A DNA stretch of 64,000 nucleotides from Rhodosalinus sediminis (GCF_003385555.1 NZ_QOHR01000009.1:1-64000); one strand, 5' to 3'; numbered from the stretch's first letter, positions 44,627 through 54,728 are shown. Program-made: numbers and translations. The notes: generated by a model not told the origin, from the sequence alone.

Positions 44627-45235
44627 TCAGCGGTCGTCGGGCCGGGCGAGGGGGAAGACCTCGTCCACCCGCGTGTAATCGCGGTAGCCCAGCCGCGCGA
44701 GCGGGCGGTAGCGCGTGACGTCGAAGATGCCGTCCACCAGCACGTCGTCGCGCAGATGGACGCCGGTGACCTCGCCGAAGACGACGTAATTCGCCGCGCC
44801 CGGCAGGCGCTCGATCCGGGTCAGCCTGCACTCGAGCGCCGCGGGCGCGCCCGCCACGCGGGGGCAGTCGATCGTCTCGCAGGAGGCGCGGCCGACGCCC
44901 GCGTGGGCGAATTCGTCCACCTCGCGCGGCAGCGTCTCGGAGCTCGCGTTCATCGCGTCGCGCATGGCGTATTCGACGATGTTCACGCAGAAGACGCCGG
45001 TTTCGCGGATGTTGGCGAGGCTGTCCTTGCCCGCGTCCTGATCGGGCTTCGCGCCGGTCGAGGCGAACATGATCTGCGGCGGCACATAGGCCACGCCGTT
45101 GAAGAAGGAATAGGGCGCGAGGTTGTCCACCCCGTCCGCGCCGCGGCTCGAGACCCAGGCGATCGGGCGCGGAGACACGATCGCGCCGAAGGGATTGTGC
45201 GGCAGGCCGTGGCCGTCCTCGGGGCGGTAGAACAT
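44627..45235 (-). CDS. Flavin reductase-like FMN-binding protein
   Basis: A 202-residue split-barrel flavoprotein. The family core SPRPIAWVSSRGADGVDNLAPYSFFNGVAY and the later VNIVEYAMRDAMNASS and FVFGEV-like YVVFGEVTGVHL strands are present. Members reduce FMN for partner monooxygenases or act alone on thiol-containing substrates. ATG 45235 follows AGAGGAG. A partner oxygenase is not visible nearby. Confidence 0.87.
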   Translation of the reverse strand: MFYRPEDGHGLPHNPFGAIVSPRPIAWVSSRGADGVDNLAPYSFFNGVAYVPPQIMFASTGAKPDQDAGKDSLANIRETGVFCVNIVEYAMRDAMNASSETLPREVDEFAHAGVGRASCETIDCPRVAGAPAALECRLTRIERLPGAANYVVFGEVTGVHLRDDVLVDGIFDVTRYRPLARLGYRDYTRVDEVFPLARPDDR

Positions 45236-45554
45236 CGCGCGTCGCTCCTCTCTTGGTGCGCCGCTGCCTAACCCGACGGGGTCGCCGGCGCCAGTCGCCC
45301 GGCCTGCGTAGGCGCAGAGGCGCCGTGCGCCGGCGCAGAGCGTGCGCGGCGGTGCCCCACGCGCCCGCCACGCGCGGCGACGCCCCTCGCACCTACAGCC
45401 TCGGGCCGAGGGGGCGCCCGACCCGCGCCACCGGTGGGCCATGGCATCCGACCGACGGACCTGCACCGACGCCACGCGGCCGCCCCCGGTCGAGGCCCGC
45501 GCCCCGCCCCTTCCGGCCACGAACGCCGCGCCGTGCCCGACGCGTCCGCCCCTT

Positions 45555-45584
45555 CTTCTTGGCTCAAATATCCCCGCCGGAGGC
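45555..45584. repeat. Composite repeat, fragment D
   Basis: CTTCTTGGCTCAAATATCCC followed by CGCCGGAGGC is a variant of the arm TCTTGGCCCAAATACTC seen in the three larger copies. Only this short segment is kept. Confidence 0.5.
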
Positions 45585-45586
45585 CC

Positions 45587-45642
45587 GGCCGCGCGCACCG
45601 CGCGCGGCCCGAACGAGCGTGTCGCGCGCACCGCGCGCGGCC
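45587..45642. repeat. Direct repeat of a GC hairpin
   Basis: A 19-base direct repeat (45591-45609 and 45624-45642). The first is embedded in a nine-pair hairpin GGCCGCGCG-CACCG-CGCGCGGCC (45587-45609). Confidence 0.6.
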
Positions 45643-45762
45643 GCTGAACGGGCGCTCGGCTCCGACCGTTCGCGCGGGGGCGCGCCGCCTGACCGCCGCG
45701 CGGAACTATACCGCCCGGCGCGCCGGGCGGCCTGCCGGGCGCCGCCCCCGCGCCGCGCGCCG

Positions 45763-47721
45763 TCACGCGCGGTCGGGCGCGCGCGCCTCCTCCGAGAGCC
45801 GGCTCACGATCTCGTCGAGTCCCGCGCTCGCGGTGGCCTTCTCGCCGAGCCGGCGCACGGTGACCGTGCGCTCGTCCACCTCGCGCTGGCCCACGGCGAG
45901 GATCACCGGCACCTTGCCGAGCGAGTGCTCGCGGACCTTGTAGTTGATCTTCTCGTTGCGCAGGTCCGCCTCGGCGCGCAGGCCGGCCGCGCGCAGCGCC
46001 GCGACGGCCTCCTCGGCGTAAGCATCCGCGTCGCTGGTGATCGTGGCCACCACCACCTGCCGCGGCGCGAGCCACATGGGCAGCTTGCCGGAATAGTTCT
46101 CGATCAGGATGCCGATGAAGCGCTCGAAACTCCCGAGGATCGCGCGGTGCAGCATCACGGGGCGGTGCTTTTCGCCGTCGGCGCCGATGTAGGAGGCGTC
46201 CAGCCGCTCCGGCAGGTTGAAATCGGCCTGGAAGGTGCCGCACTGCCACTCGCGCCCGATCGCGTCGGTCAGCTTGAAGTCGAGCTTCGGCCCGTAGAAG
46301 GCGCCCTCGCCCGGGTCCACCTCGTAGTCGTTGCGCACGGCGAGGATCGCCTTCTCGAGCGCGGCCTCCGCCTTGTCCCAGACCGCGTCCGAGCCCACGC
46401 GCACCTCCGGCCGGGTCGAGAGCTTGATGTCGAAGCTCGGAAAGCCCGTGTCGCGGTAGACCTTGGACAGGAGATCGATGAAGCCCGCGCATTCGGCCTC
46501 GATCTGGTCCTCGGTGCAGAAGATGTGCGCGTCGTCCTGCGTGAAGCCGCGCACGCGCATCAGCCCGTGCAGCGCGCCATGCGCCTCGTAGCGGTGGCAG
46601 GAGCCGAACTCGGCCAGCCGCAGCGGCAGGTCGCGGTAGCTCTTGATGCCGGTGTTGAAGACCTGCACGTGGCAGGGGCAGTTCATCGGCTTGAGCGCGT
46701 TGACGCGCTTTTCCTGCGCGTGCTCCTCGTCGATCTCCGTGATGTACATGTTCTCACGGTACTTGTCCCAGTGCCCCGAGGCCTCCCAGAGCTTGCGGTC
46801 CACCACCTGCGGCGTGTTGATCTCGCGGTAGCCGGCGGCGTCGAGCCGGCGGCGCATGTAGTCCTGCATCTCGCGGTAGATCGTCCAGCCGTCCGGGTGC
46901 CAGAAGACCATGCCCGGCGCTTCCTCCTGGAAGTGGAAGAGTTTCATCTCGCGGCCCAATCGGCGGTGGTCGCGCTTCTCCGCTTCCTCGAGGAAATGCA
47001 GGTAGTCCTTGAGCTCCTGCCGGGTCTTGAAGGCGACGCCGTAGATGCGCTGCAGCATCGGGCGGTTGGAGTCGCCCCGCCAGTAGGCGCCGGCCACCTT
47101 CATCAGCTTGAAGGCGTCGGCGGGCACCTGCCCGGTGTGGCTCAGGTGCGGGCCGCGGCAGAGGTCCTGCCAGTCGCCGTGCCAGTACATGCGCACCGGC
47201 TCGCCCTCGGGGATCGCCTCCACGAGCTCGACCTTGAAGGGCTCGCCCTTCTCCTCGTAGTGGCGGATCGCGCGTTCGCGGTCCCAGACCTCGGTGGTCA
47301 CCGGATCGCGCGCCGCGATGATCTCGCGCATCTTCGCCTCGATCGCGCCAAGGTCCTCGGGCGTGAAGGGCTCGTCGCGGTCGAAGTCGTAGTACCAGCC
47401 GCGCTCGATCACCGGGCCGATCGTGACCTTCGTCTCGGGCCAGAGCTCCTGCACGGCGCGCGCCATGATGTGGGCGAGGTCGTGGCGGATGAGCTCCAGC
47501 GCGGGCGCGTCGTCGGCCATGGTGTTGATGGCGATCTCGGCGTCCGCCTCGATCGGCCACTGCAGGTCGTGGTGGCGCCCGTTCACCTGCGCGCTGATCG
47601 CCTTCTTGGCGAGCGACTTCGAGAGGCTCGCGGCGACCTCGGCGGGCGTGGTGCCGGCGGGAAACTCGCGGACGGAGCCATCGGGGAAGGTCAGGGAAAC
47701 GGTGGACTGGTCGAGGGCCAT
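45763..47721 (-). CDS. thrS: Threonyl-tRNA synthetase
   Basis: A 652-residue class II synthetase charging tRNA-Thr. The order is N-terminal TGS domain (residues 1-65), editing domain, catalytic core with motif 2 region and the zinc-binding [10 protein letters not shown] plus HRYEAHG, and the C-terminal anticodon-binding domain beginning [11 protein letters not shown]. The ATG has a strong GAGGAGAG site. Length and motifs are normal. Confidence 0.97.
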   Translation of the reverse strand: MALDQSTVSLTFPDGSVREFPAGTTPAEVAASLSKSLAKKAISAQVNGRHHDLQWPIEADAEIAINTMADDAPALELIRHDLAHIMARAVQELWPETKVTIGPVIERGWYYDFDRDEPFTPEDLGAIEAKMREIIAARDPVTTEVWDRERAIRHYEEKGEPFKVELVEAIPEGEPVRMYWHGDWQDLCRGPHLSHTGQVPADAFKLMKVAGAYWRGDSNRPMLQRIYGVAFKTRQELKDYLHFLEEAEKRDHRRLGREMKLFHFQEEAPGMVFWHPDGWTIYREMQDYMRRRLDAAGYREINTPQVVDRKLWEASGHWDKYRENMYITEIDEEHAQEKRVNALKPMNCPCHVQVFNTGIKSYRDLPLRLAEFGSCHRYEAHGALHGLMRVRGFTQDDAHIFCTEDQIEAECAGFIDLLSKVYRDTGFPSFDIKLSTRPEVRVGSDAVWDKAEAALEKAILAVRNDYEVDPGEGAFYGPKLDFKLTDAIGREWQCGTFQADFNLPERLDASYIGADGEKHRPVMLHRAILGSFERFIGILIENYSGKLPMWLAPRQVVVATITSDADAYAEEAVAALRAAGLRAEADLRNEKINYKVREHSLGKVPVILAVGQREVDERTVTVRRLGEKATASAGLDEIVSRLSEEARAPDRA

Positions 47722-47858
47722 GTCCGCTCTCCTCGTCGGTTCGGCGCCTACCGAGCGCCCGGTTGCGGGTCGGGTTCGCGCGCTGAATGGCCGCGCGCCG
47801 GCGGAAAGTCAACGCGGGCGGCGCGCAGCGGGCCGCATCGAACCGCGCCGGCGCGCCG

Positions 47859-47928
47859 GGGCGCTCCTCCCTCCCGCCGGTCGGTCGTCGCGAGGAGGGA
47901 CCGAAGGGACCGAGGAGCGCCCGCCGGG
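47859..47928 (-). repeat. Intergenic repeat, family 2, copy 2 with terminal inverted repeats
   Basis: Positions 47888-47928 match 1530-1570 in reverse orientation with three differences. This copy also has a left arm GGGCGCTCCTC (47859-47869) complementary to 47912-47922, so the region can form one long hairpin. It lies in the divergent gap between thrS and a hydrolase gene. Confidence 0.6.
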
Positions 47929-47985
47929 CCCTTTTCTCCCGCGGCGCGAGCGGGCAGTCTCGCCCCGGGGCAAGAGGAGGCGCGC

Positions 47986-48747
47986 ATGAGCGACCCGCAG
48001 TATCTCGAGACGCCGCAGGGGCGGCGCATCGCCTACCACCGCACCGAGGGGGAGGGGCCGGGGGTCGTCTTTCTCGGCGGCTTCATGTCCGACATGGAGG
48101 GCACCAAGGCGCTCTGGCTCGAGGACTGGGCGCGCCGGGCGGGCCGGGCCTTCGTCCGGTTCGACTATTCCGGCCACGGGCAGAGCGGGGGCGCCTTTAC
48201 CGATCACGGCATCGGCGACTGGGCCGAGGACGCGGCTGCTGCGCTCGACGCGCTGACGGAGGGGCCGCAGGTGCTCGTCGGCTCCTCGATGGGCGGCTGG
48301 CTCGCGCTCCTGACGGCGCGCGCGGCGCCGGAGCGGGTGGCGGGCCTCGTCACCGTGGCGGCCGCGCCGGATTTCACCGAGGACGCGATGTGGGCGGGCT
48401 TCGACGCCGATCAGCGCGCCGCGCTGGAGCGCGAGGGCGTCGTGCATCTGCCCTCCGATTACGGTGCGCCCTATCCGGTCACGAAGCGGCTGATCAAGGA
48501 CGGGCGCGCGCATCTGGTGCTGCGCGCGCCGCTCCACCTGCCGTTTCCGGTGCGCTTCCTGCAGGGCACGGCGGACGCGGATGTGGACCGCGCGGTGGCG
48601 CTGCGGCTGCTCGACCACGCGACGGGGCCGGACATGCGGCTCACGCTGGTGGACGGCGCGGACCACCGGTTTTCCGATCCGGACTGCCTCGCGCTCATCG
48701 GCGAGAGCGTCGAGGCGGTGCTCGCCCGCGCGGGCGCGGCGGCGTGA
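47986..48747 (+). CDS. Alpha/beta hydrolase, ABHD10-like
   Basis: A 253-residue soluble hydrolase. The nucleophile elbow is GSSMGG with Ser101, the oxyanion segment is VVFLGGFMSDMEGTKA, and the triad His is in GADHRFSD. Sequence around FRFDYSGHGQSGG resembles ABHD10-type depalmitoylases/esterases. AAGAGGAGG precedes the ATG. Its stop overlaps the next hydrolase gene by GTGA. Confidence 0.83.
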   Translation: MSDPQYLETPQGRRIAYHRTEGEGPGVVFLGGFMSDMEGTKALWLEDWARRAGRAFVRFDYSGHGQSGGAFTDHGIGDWAEDAAAALDALTEGPQVLVGSSMGGWLALLTARAAPERVAGLVTVAAAPDFTEDAMWAGFDADQRAALEREGVVHLPSDYGAPYPVTKRLIKDGRAHLVLRAPLHLPFPVRFLQGTADADVDRAVALRLLDHATGPDMRLTLVDGADHRFSDPDCLALIGESVEAVLARAGAAA

Positions 48748-49727
48748 TCGGGCGCGCCGCGCGCGGGGCGCTCGCGCTTCTCGTGCTGGCGGGCGTGGCG
48801 CTCTGGGTCTTCGGCCCGCGCGAAGCGGTGCCGGCGCGCGCCGCTTTCGATCCCGCGCGCCTCGGGGCCGATCTCGACGCTTATTTCGCCGCGGCGGAGG
48901 CGCGCGTGCCGGGGGTCACGCCGGGGACGGAGAAGCGGGTGATCTGGGCCGGCGACGCGGGGGCCGTCACGCCGCTCGCGCTCCTTTACGTGCACGGCTT
49001 CTCCTCGACCTCCGAAGAGATCCGCCCCGTGCCCGACCGCGTGGCCGCGGCGCTGGGCGCGAACCTCGTTTACACGCGGCTCACGGGGCACGGGCGCGAC
49101 GGCGCCGCCATGGCCGAGGCGACGGCGGCGGACTGGATGGCGGACGTGGCCGAGGGCCTCGCCGCCGCGCGCGCCGCCGGGGACCGCGTCGCCGTGATCG
49201 CCACCTCCACCGGCGCGACGCTCGCCACCCTCGCGCTCGCCGACCCGGCAATGGCGCGGGACGTGGCCGCGGCGGTCTTCGTCTCGCCGAACTACGGCGT
49301 GAACGACCCGCGCGCGGCGCTCCTGACGTGGCCCGCGGCGCGGCTCTGGCTGCCGTGGGTCGCGGGGGGCGAGCGGCGCTTCACCCCGCGCAACGACCGT
49401 CACGCGCGCTACTGGACCACGCGCTACCCGATCGAGGCGGTGGTGCCCATGGCCGCGACGGTCGCGGCCGCGCGCGCCCTTCCGCCCGGCGCGGTCGAGG
49501 TGCCCGCGCTCTTCTGGTTCTCCGACGCCGACCGCGTGGTGCGCGCCGACGCGATTCGCAGCATGGCGGGCGGCTGGGGCGGACCGGTCCGCCTGCGCCC
49601 GGTCACGCCGGGGCCCGGGGACGACCCGGCCGCGCATGTGCTGGCCGGCGACATCCTTTCGCCGGGGCTGACCGGACCGGCGGTGGCGGAGATGACCGAC
49701 TGGCTGCGCAGGCACGCGCTGCGCTGA
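48744..49727 (+). CDS. Membrane-anchored alpha/beta hydrolase
   Basis: A 327-residue protein with an N-terminal transmembrane or signal-anchor helix (about residues 8-23) followed by a hydrolase domain in the periplasm. YVHGFSSTSEEIRPV gives the oxyanion region and ATSTGAT holds the predicted Ser155; Asp in FSDADRVV and His in AAHVLAGD complete the triad. GTG 48744 is the likely start, overlapping the previous stop. Substrate unknown. Confidence 0.78.
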   Translation: MIGRAARGALALLVLAGVALWVFGPREAVPARAAFDPARLGADLDAYFAAAEARVPGVTPGTEKRVIWAGDAGAVTPLALLYVHGFSSTSEEIRPVPDRVAAALGANLVYTRLTGHGRDGAAMAEATAADWMADVAEGLAAARAAGDRVAVIATSTGATLATLALADPAMARDVAAAVFVSPNYGVNDPRAALLTWPAARLWLPWVAGGERRFTPRNDRHARYWTTRYPIEAVVPMAATVAAARALPPGAVEVPALFWFSDADRVVRADAIRSMAGGWGGPVRLRPVTPGPGDDPAAHVLAGDILSPGLTGPAVAEMTDWLRRHALR

Positions 49728-49797
49728 GCCATCTGGCGGCCGGGGGCGGGCGGTGCTAGCCCTCGACGCCGCAACGTGACGCGGGGGACGATCCGAG

Positions 49798-50499
49798 ATG
49801 AGCGAACCGCTGGTCTTGCTGCCCGGCCTCATGTGCGACGCGCGGCTCTTCCTGCCGCAGATCCTCGCGCTCGGGGCCACGCGCCCCGTGACGGTGGCGC
49901 CCGTCACCGGCGGCGAGCGGGTGGAGGAGATCGCCTCCGCGCTCATTCCGCATCTGCCGCCGCGCTTCGCGCTGGCGGGGCTCAGCATGGGCGGGATCGT
50001 GGCGATGGAGATCCTGCGCCGCGCGCCGGAGCGGGTGGCCCGGCTCGCCCTGATGGACACCGACCCGCTCGCCGAGAGCCCGGAGGCCGCGGCCTGGCGC
50101 GAGCCGCTGATCGCCAAGGCGCGCGCCGGCCAGCTCGAGGCGGCCGTCGCGGCGGTGCTGCGCCCCGACCACCTCGCTCCCGGGCCGCAGCGGTTCGAGG
50201 TGCTCGACACCTTGCGCGAGATGGCCGCGACGCTGGGGCCGGAGGTCTTCGTGCGCCAGATGCGCGCGCTGCAGCGCCGGCGCGATCAGCAGACCGCGCT
50301 GAGCGGCTACAAGGGGCCGGCGCTCGTGCTCTGCGGGGCGCATGACACCATGTGCCCGCGCACCCGACACGAGTTGATGGCCGAGCTGATGGCCGGCGCG
50401 ACGCTCGAGGTGGTGGAGGAGGCCGGGCACCTGCCCACGCTGGAAGCGCCGGAGGCCGTGACCGCGGCGCTCGCCCGCTGGCTCTCGGTGACGGCGTAG
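49798..50499 (+). CDS. Alpha/beta hydrolase, MenH/PcaD-like
   Basis: A 233-residue soluble hydrolase: VLLPGLMCDARLF oxyanion region, GLSMGG with Ser63, Asp in CGAHDTMCP and His in EEAGHLPTLE. It is close in form to enol-lactone hydrolases and non-haem peroxidases, so it could in principle supply the lactonase missing from the pca operon, but position gives no support. Third hydrolase in a row, 70 bases after the previous one. Confidence 0.8.
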   Translation: MSEPLVLLPGLMCDARLFLPQILALGATRPVTVAPVTGGERVEEIASALIPHLPPRFALAGLSMGGIVAMEILRRAPERVARLALMDTDPLAESPEAAAWREPLIAKARAGQLEAAVAAVLRPDHLAPGPQRFEVLDTLREMAATLGPEVFVRQMRALQRRRDQQTALSGYKGPALVLCGAHDTMCPRTRHELMAELMAGATLEVVEEAGHLPTLEAPEAVTAALARWLSVTA

Positions 50500-51021
50500 C
50501 CCTGAACTGCCGGTTGCGCGCAAGGTTCCCGGCGGTAGCGGGTCGCCGGGCGCCGCCGGATCGCGGTCTGCGCGGGGCGGCGGCCTGGCGCCTGACCTGC
50601 CGGTTGCGCGGAAGGTTTCCCTCGCGCGCGCAGCTTTGGGCGCCGCCGGCTCGGGGTCCGGCCTGGCGCGCGCCCGCCCGGGCTGCGTGGACTGTCTCTG
50701 TCGGACGCGGGACGCCGGGTGACGTAAGGTAGCGGCCGGCTCGCAGTTCGCCTTGGCGCCAGCCTGCGGCGACCCGCGCGGATTGTCCCTGTCGGGAGTG
50801 GGCCGGCGGGTGGCGGCCGAAGGCGCGGCGCGGGTGCTCGCGGCGGCGAGGCCCTGCGCGCTACCGGCGGTCCGGCCGCGGCCGTCGCGCGAGACGCTTG
50901 GCCGCTCGGTTGCGCGCCTTGAAAGACGTCTCTCGGCCAGCTTGCCCGTCGCGTGGCCTCATACCGCGCCGCGGCCGGCCCCACCGCGGCCCGGACCGCT
51001 CCACGACAGCGGCGCCTCCGC
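50500..51021. other. Gene-free gap with degenerate tandem repeats
   Basis: No gene is supported in 522 bases. About 90-base units recur imperfectly: 50501-50530 and 50591-50621 share CTGCCGGTTGCGCG-AAGGTT, each followed by GCGCCGCCGG; further on GACTGTCTCTGTCGG (near 50690) and GATTGTCCCTGTCGG (near 50782) are alike. The repeats look decayed. Confidence 0.5.
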
Positions 51022-51540
51022 TCAGCCCTGCGGCAGCAGCCCCTCGATCCGCCGGGTGATCGCGGGCGAGAGGGGGCGGGCGGCCGAGCCCCAGGTCGCC
51101 GCGACCCGGCCCTCGCCGTCGAGGAGCACCTTGTTGAAGTTCCAGCCGGGGACGAAATCGGCCTCGTCCCGGAGCCAGGCGTAGAAAGGATGCGCGCCAT
51201 CGCCGCGCACGGAGGTGATCGTCGTCATCGGCAGGTCGAGGCCAAAGGTCAGCTCGCAGAACTCCTTGACCTCCGCCTCGCTCTCGAGCTCCTGGCGGAA
51301 GTCCTGCGAAGGCACGGCGAGCACGACGAGGCCCGCGTCGCGGTAGCGGTCGTAGAGCGCCTGAAGCCCCTCGTATTGCGGCGTGAAGGCGCAGAGCGAG
51401 GCCGTGTTGACCACCAGCACCGGCTGGCCGGCGTAGTCCGAGAGGCGGATCTCTCCGCCGTCGATGCTGTCGAAGGTCCAGTCGGCGGCGGCGGCGAGGC
51501 CGGCCCAGAGCGATAGCGCGGCGGCGAGGATCAGGCGCAT
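51022..51540 (-). CDS. Exported glutathione peroxidase (Cys type)
   Basis: A 172-residue peroxidase with a signal peptide (about residues 1-19), hence periplasmic, unlike most bacterial relatives. The catalytic set is Cys50 ([11 protein letters not shown]), Gln79 (VPSQDF), Trp133 and Asn134 (GWNFNK). The usual CGFT after the nucleophile is CAFT. It reduces hydroperoxides with thioredoxin or glutathione. It is divergent from the DUF3179 gene. Confidence 0.9.
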   Translation of the reverse strand: MRLILAAALSLWAGLAAAADWTFDSIDGGEIRLSDYAGQPVLVVNTASLCAFTPQYEGLQALYDRYRDAGLVVLAVPSQDFRQELESEAEVKEFCELTFGLDLPMTTITSVRGDGAHPFYAWLRDEADFVPGWNFNKVLLDGEGRVAATWGSAARPLSPAITRRIEGLLPQG

Positions 51541-51683
51541 GGCGTCACTCCCTGTGTCTCTGCCAAAGGTAGCGGCCCCGCCGGCCGGTCAAGCCCACAC
51601 GCGCGCTCACAAGCGCGTGGCGCCCAGTAGGCGCGGGGGCGATTCGGGCGCAGGCTGCGCGCATCGATGGAGGAGGACCCGCG

Positions 51684-52667
51684 ATGCCCACCCTGCGCCA
51701 CGCCGCCGCCGCGCTCGCGCTCGGCCTGTTCGCCGTCTCCGCCGCGGCCGACCCCGCGCGATGGGCCGCCGAATGGCCCGAGACCGATTTCTCGCGCACC
51801 ACGCTCGAGGACTGGGACGAGGTGATCTCGGGCGGCCCGCCGAAGGACGGCATCCCGGCGCTCTCGGAGCCTGCCTTCATCCCGGTGGGCGCGGAGGACC
51901 GCCTCGGCCCGCGCGAGCCGGTGATCGCCGTCGAGATGGCGGGCGCGGTGCCGCGCGCCTATCCGATCCGCTATCTCATGTGGCACGAGATCGTGAACGA
52001 CCGGATCGCCGGTCGCCCCGTCGCCGTGACCTACTGCCCGCTCTGCAACTCCGGCATCACCTTCGACAGGCGGGTGGACGGGCGGGTGCTCACCTTCGGC
52101 GTCTCGGGCAAGCTCCGGCATTCGGACATGATCATGTACGACCGCGAGACGGAAAGCTGGTGGCAGCAGGCGCTGGGCGAGGCGATCGTGGGCGAGATGA
52201 CCGGAACGGTGCTCGAGACGGTGCCCACCTGGATGGAGGGTTGGGCGCAGTTCGCCGCGCGCAATCCCGAGGGCGTCGTCATGGACGAGCCTGACTGGAA
52301 CCGCCGCTACGGCGCCAATCCCTATCGCGGCTACGACAGCGCCGACCGCCCCTTTCTCTACGCCGGCGAGGATCCGCCGCACGGGCTGCGCCCGCTGGAG
52401 CGGGTCGTGCGCGTGGACGACCGCGCCTGGCCGCTCGCGCGGCTCGCCGAGCGCGAGGTGATCCGCGAGGTGGGCGTGGTGCTCAGCTGGCGGCCGGGGC
52501 AGGCCTCCGCGCTGGACGCGGGCCGCGTCGCCGAGGGGCGCGACATCGGATCGGTACGCGTGCGCGACGGGCAGGGCCGCGACGTGACGCACGACGTGAT
52601 GTTCGCCTTCACCTTCGACGCCTTCTGGCCCGAGGGCACCTGGATGCTTGAGGGCGGGCCGCGCTGA
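51684..52667 (+). CDS. DUF3179 family exported protein
   Basis: A 327-residue protein with signal peptide (residues 1-22). The family core is [25 protein letters not shown] and [20 protein letters not shown]; the two Cys in CPLC are conserved and might bind a metal or form a disulfide. No function is known for DUF3179. A GGAGGAGG site precedes the ATG. Adjacent peroxidase and ndk give no clear hint. Confidence 0.83.
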   Translation: MPTLRHAAAALALGLFAVSAAADPARWAAEWPETDFSRTTLEDWDEVISGGPPKDGIPALSEPAFIPVGAEDRLGPREPVIAVEMAGAVPRAYPIRYLMWHEIVNDRIAGRPVAVTYCPLCNSGITFDRRVDGRVLTFGVSGKLRHSDMIMYDRETESWWQQALGEAIVGEMTGTVLETVPTWMEGWAQFAARNPEGVVMDEPDWNRRYGANPYRGYDSADRPFLYAGEDPPHGLRPLERVVRVDDRAWPLARLAEREVIREVGVVLSWRPGQASALDAGRVAEGRDIGSVRVRDGQGRDVTHDVMFAFTFDAFWPEGTWMLEGGPR

Positions 52668-52766
52668 GCGCGGCTTTTCAAGGGCCGCGGCGCATGCTAA
52701 CCGCTCGCGCGCATCGGGGCGCGGGCGGTTGCGCGCGCCCTCTTTCTCATTGGAACGGGGACCCTC

Positions 52767-53189
<423 letters not shown>

Positions 53190-53690
53190 AACCCGGCGCG
53201 CGCCCGGGGCGTGACCCGGGCGCGGCCGACGTTCGCGGTGGCGGCCCGTGCGCTGCCATCGCGGAGCACTCGCCTCTGTGGGACTCGGTCTGTCCGCGGC
53301 CGTTCGGCGCGTGGTGGCCCGCGCGCTGACATTGCGGAGCGCGGGCCTCGGAGCGCCTGCCTCGGGCGGCCGGGGCGGTTCGCGGCCGTTTGGCGCGTTG
53401 CGGCTACAGGCGACGACCCGCACCCGCCAGACTGCGCCATGGGCCGGGCGGCCCCTTCAGTCGGACGCTGAGATCAAGCGCCGCTTGTCGACCGCACCGC
53501 TCTCCAAGTCGATCGGGCGGCGGCGACACGGGCGGCCTCCCGAGCGCCGTGCACACGCGCTCGTGCCGCATCAGGGCCCACGTCAGACACAGGGCAGCGC
53601 CTCGGCGCTCCCTCGCGTCAGGGCCAAAGCACGTCGCACCGCCATCCCGACGGACCGCGCGTTGCGCCAAGGCGGGCGCGTGGGCCGCGC
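53190..53690. other. Gene-free gap with degenerate tandem repeats
   Basis: 501 bases without a supportable gene. A 44-base segment at 53223-53266 recurs at 53297-53340 (both contain the GCGGAGC end and a GTGG-GGCCCG core), and its left part again at 53383-53404. The remainder (53410-53690) shows nothing that I recognise. Confidence 0.5.
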
Positions 53691-54155
53691 TCAGACGGCG
53701 GTGGACTTCGCGCCGCCCCGCTTCGCCGGGGCCTTCGCGCTCTCTTCGCCGGCCTCGGCGACGCTTTCGGACAGGCGCTCGCCCGCCGAGGTCGCGCCCT
53801 GCGACATCAGGCCGAAGCAGCGCATGCAGAACTCCATGTTCTCCACTGCGTCGGTCGAGAGGCGTTTCATCTCCTCCGAGAGCCAGCCGTTGATCTCCGC
53901 GACCGTCTCCTCCGGCGCGCCGTCCCCGTTGGCCTTCCGCATGTGCTCGGCGCAGCGCTGCGCGCTCTCCGCGGCGTCGCGGCGGCGCTCGAACCAGGCG
54001 TGGGCGTAGCGGTCCCATTCCTGCATCAGGGACTTCTGCGTCTGCCAGATGACTTCCGCCTGCGGCGCCATCGCGGCCGCGGGCAGGGAGAACTGCGTCA
54101 TCATCTGCATCGGCTGCATGAGATCGGACATCTGCGGTGTCGTCTGCTTCGCCAT
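53691..54155 (-). CDS. Phasin family protein
   Basis: A 154-residue helical protein of the phasin type that coats polyhydroxyalkanoate granules. It has the amphipathic helix pattern (EVIWQTQKSLMQEWDRYAHAWFERRRDAAE in parts) and an Ala/Lys-rich tail ending AKRGGAKSTAV. A Met-rich N terminus (MQPMQMMTQF) precedes the helices. AAAGGAAA lies before the ATG. PHA synthase genes are not in the window. Confidence 0.75.
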   Translation of the reverse strand: MAKQTTPQMSDLMQPMQMMTQFSLPAAAMAPQAEVIWQTQKSLMQEWDRYAHAWFERRRDAAESAQRCAEHMRKANGDGAPEETVAEINGWLSEEMKRLSTDAVENMEFCMRCFGLMSQGATSAGERLSESVAEAGEESAKAPAKRGGAKSTAV

Positions 54156-54291
54156 GCGGCTTTCCTTTCCTCAGCGCCTCGACCCCGGGGCGAACCGCCG
54201 CCGGGCCTCGTCTGGCTAGGCGCGCCGCGCGGCGCGTGCATTGACGGCTGTTAACCGGAGCCGGGAAAAGGAACGACGGCGCGCCGCTGTC

Positions 54292-54591
54292 TCAGCGCAG
54301 CACGATCTCGTCGGAGCGGATGAGCCCGAGGACGTCGCGCGCGCGTTCGTCGAGCAGCTCGAGGTCGAGGCTCTCGTCTGAAAGGCGCCGGGTGAGGTTC
54401 TCCATCCGCGCGATTTCCGCCTCCAGCGCGGCGAGCTCCTGCCCGAGGCGCGCCGCCTCCAGTTCGACCTCGGCGCGCCGGAAGAGGCCGTAGTCGCCCT
54501 GCACGGCGGCGAAGGCGAAATAGAGCCCCAGCCCGAAGGCGATGGCGAAGAAGGCGATCACCCCGAAGGCGGGGCGGCTGCGGTGGGTCAT
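54292..54591 (-). CDS. FtsB/DivIC-type septum formation initiator
   Basis: A 99-residue bitopic membrane protein: short cytoplasmic N terminus, one helix (FGVIAFFAIAFGLGLYFAFAA), then a periplasmic coiled coil (AEVELEAARLGQELAALEAEIARMENLTRRL) and a short conserved tail (DERARDVLGLIRSDEIVL). It is part of the FtsBLQ divisome complex. Its location near glycolytic genes (fba, pgk) is common in Rhodobacterales. Confidence 0.88.
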   Translation of the reverse strand: MTHRSRPAFGVIAFFAIAFGLGLYFAFAAVQGDYGLFRRAEVELEAARLGQELAALEAEIARMENLTRRLSDESLDLELLDERARDVLGLIRSDEIVLR

Positions 54592-54728
54592 GCTCTGCCT
54601 CGTCGGGCGCCCTCTGACGTGGCGCTCGCCGGGAGTATGACACAGGCGATTCGCGCAGGGAATCCCTCGTGACGCGGTTTTCGCGTGCCGTCGAGCGCCC
54701 TAGGCTGGCGGCACAGAGGAGGCCCGCC

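Larger units (their letters stand above)
45236..45762. other. Gene-free gap between thrS and flavin reductase
   Basis: No recognisable gene in 527 bases. It contains a divergent fragment of the composite repeat (45555-45584) and a pair of GC hairpins (45587-45642). The composition is strongly biased to C/G runs; open frames here lack any family signature. Confidence 0.5.

Noticed and set aside
45253..48747. A very long open frame (1164 codons) on the plus strand
   Set aside because: It runs opposite to thrS through its whole length; only its last part (47986-48747) is a real gene. The rest lacks any domain and reflects the GC-rich antisense frame.
50753..51200. Frames on both strands before the peroxidase gene
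   Set aside because: No ribosome-binding site or motif; contain decayed repeats.
53211..54009. Plus-strand frames in the gap after ndk
   Set aside because: Arg/Ala/Pro-rich, no similarity to any family that I know, and partly antisense to the phasin gene.
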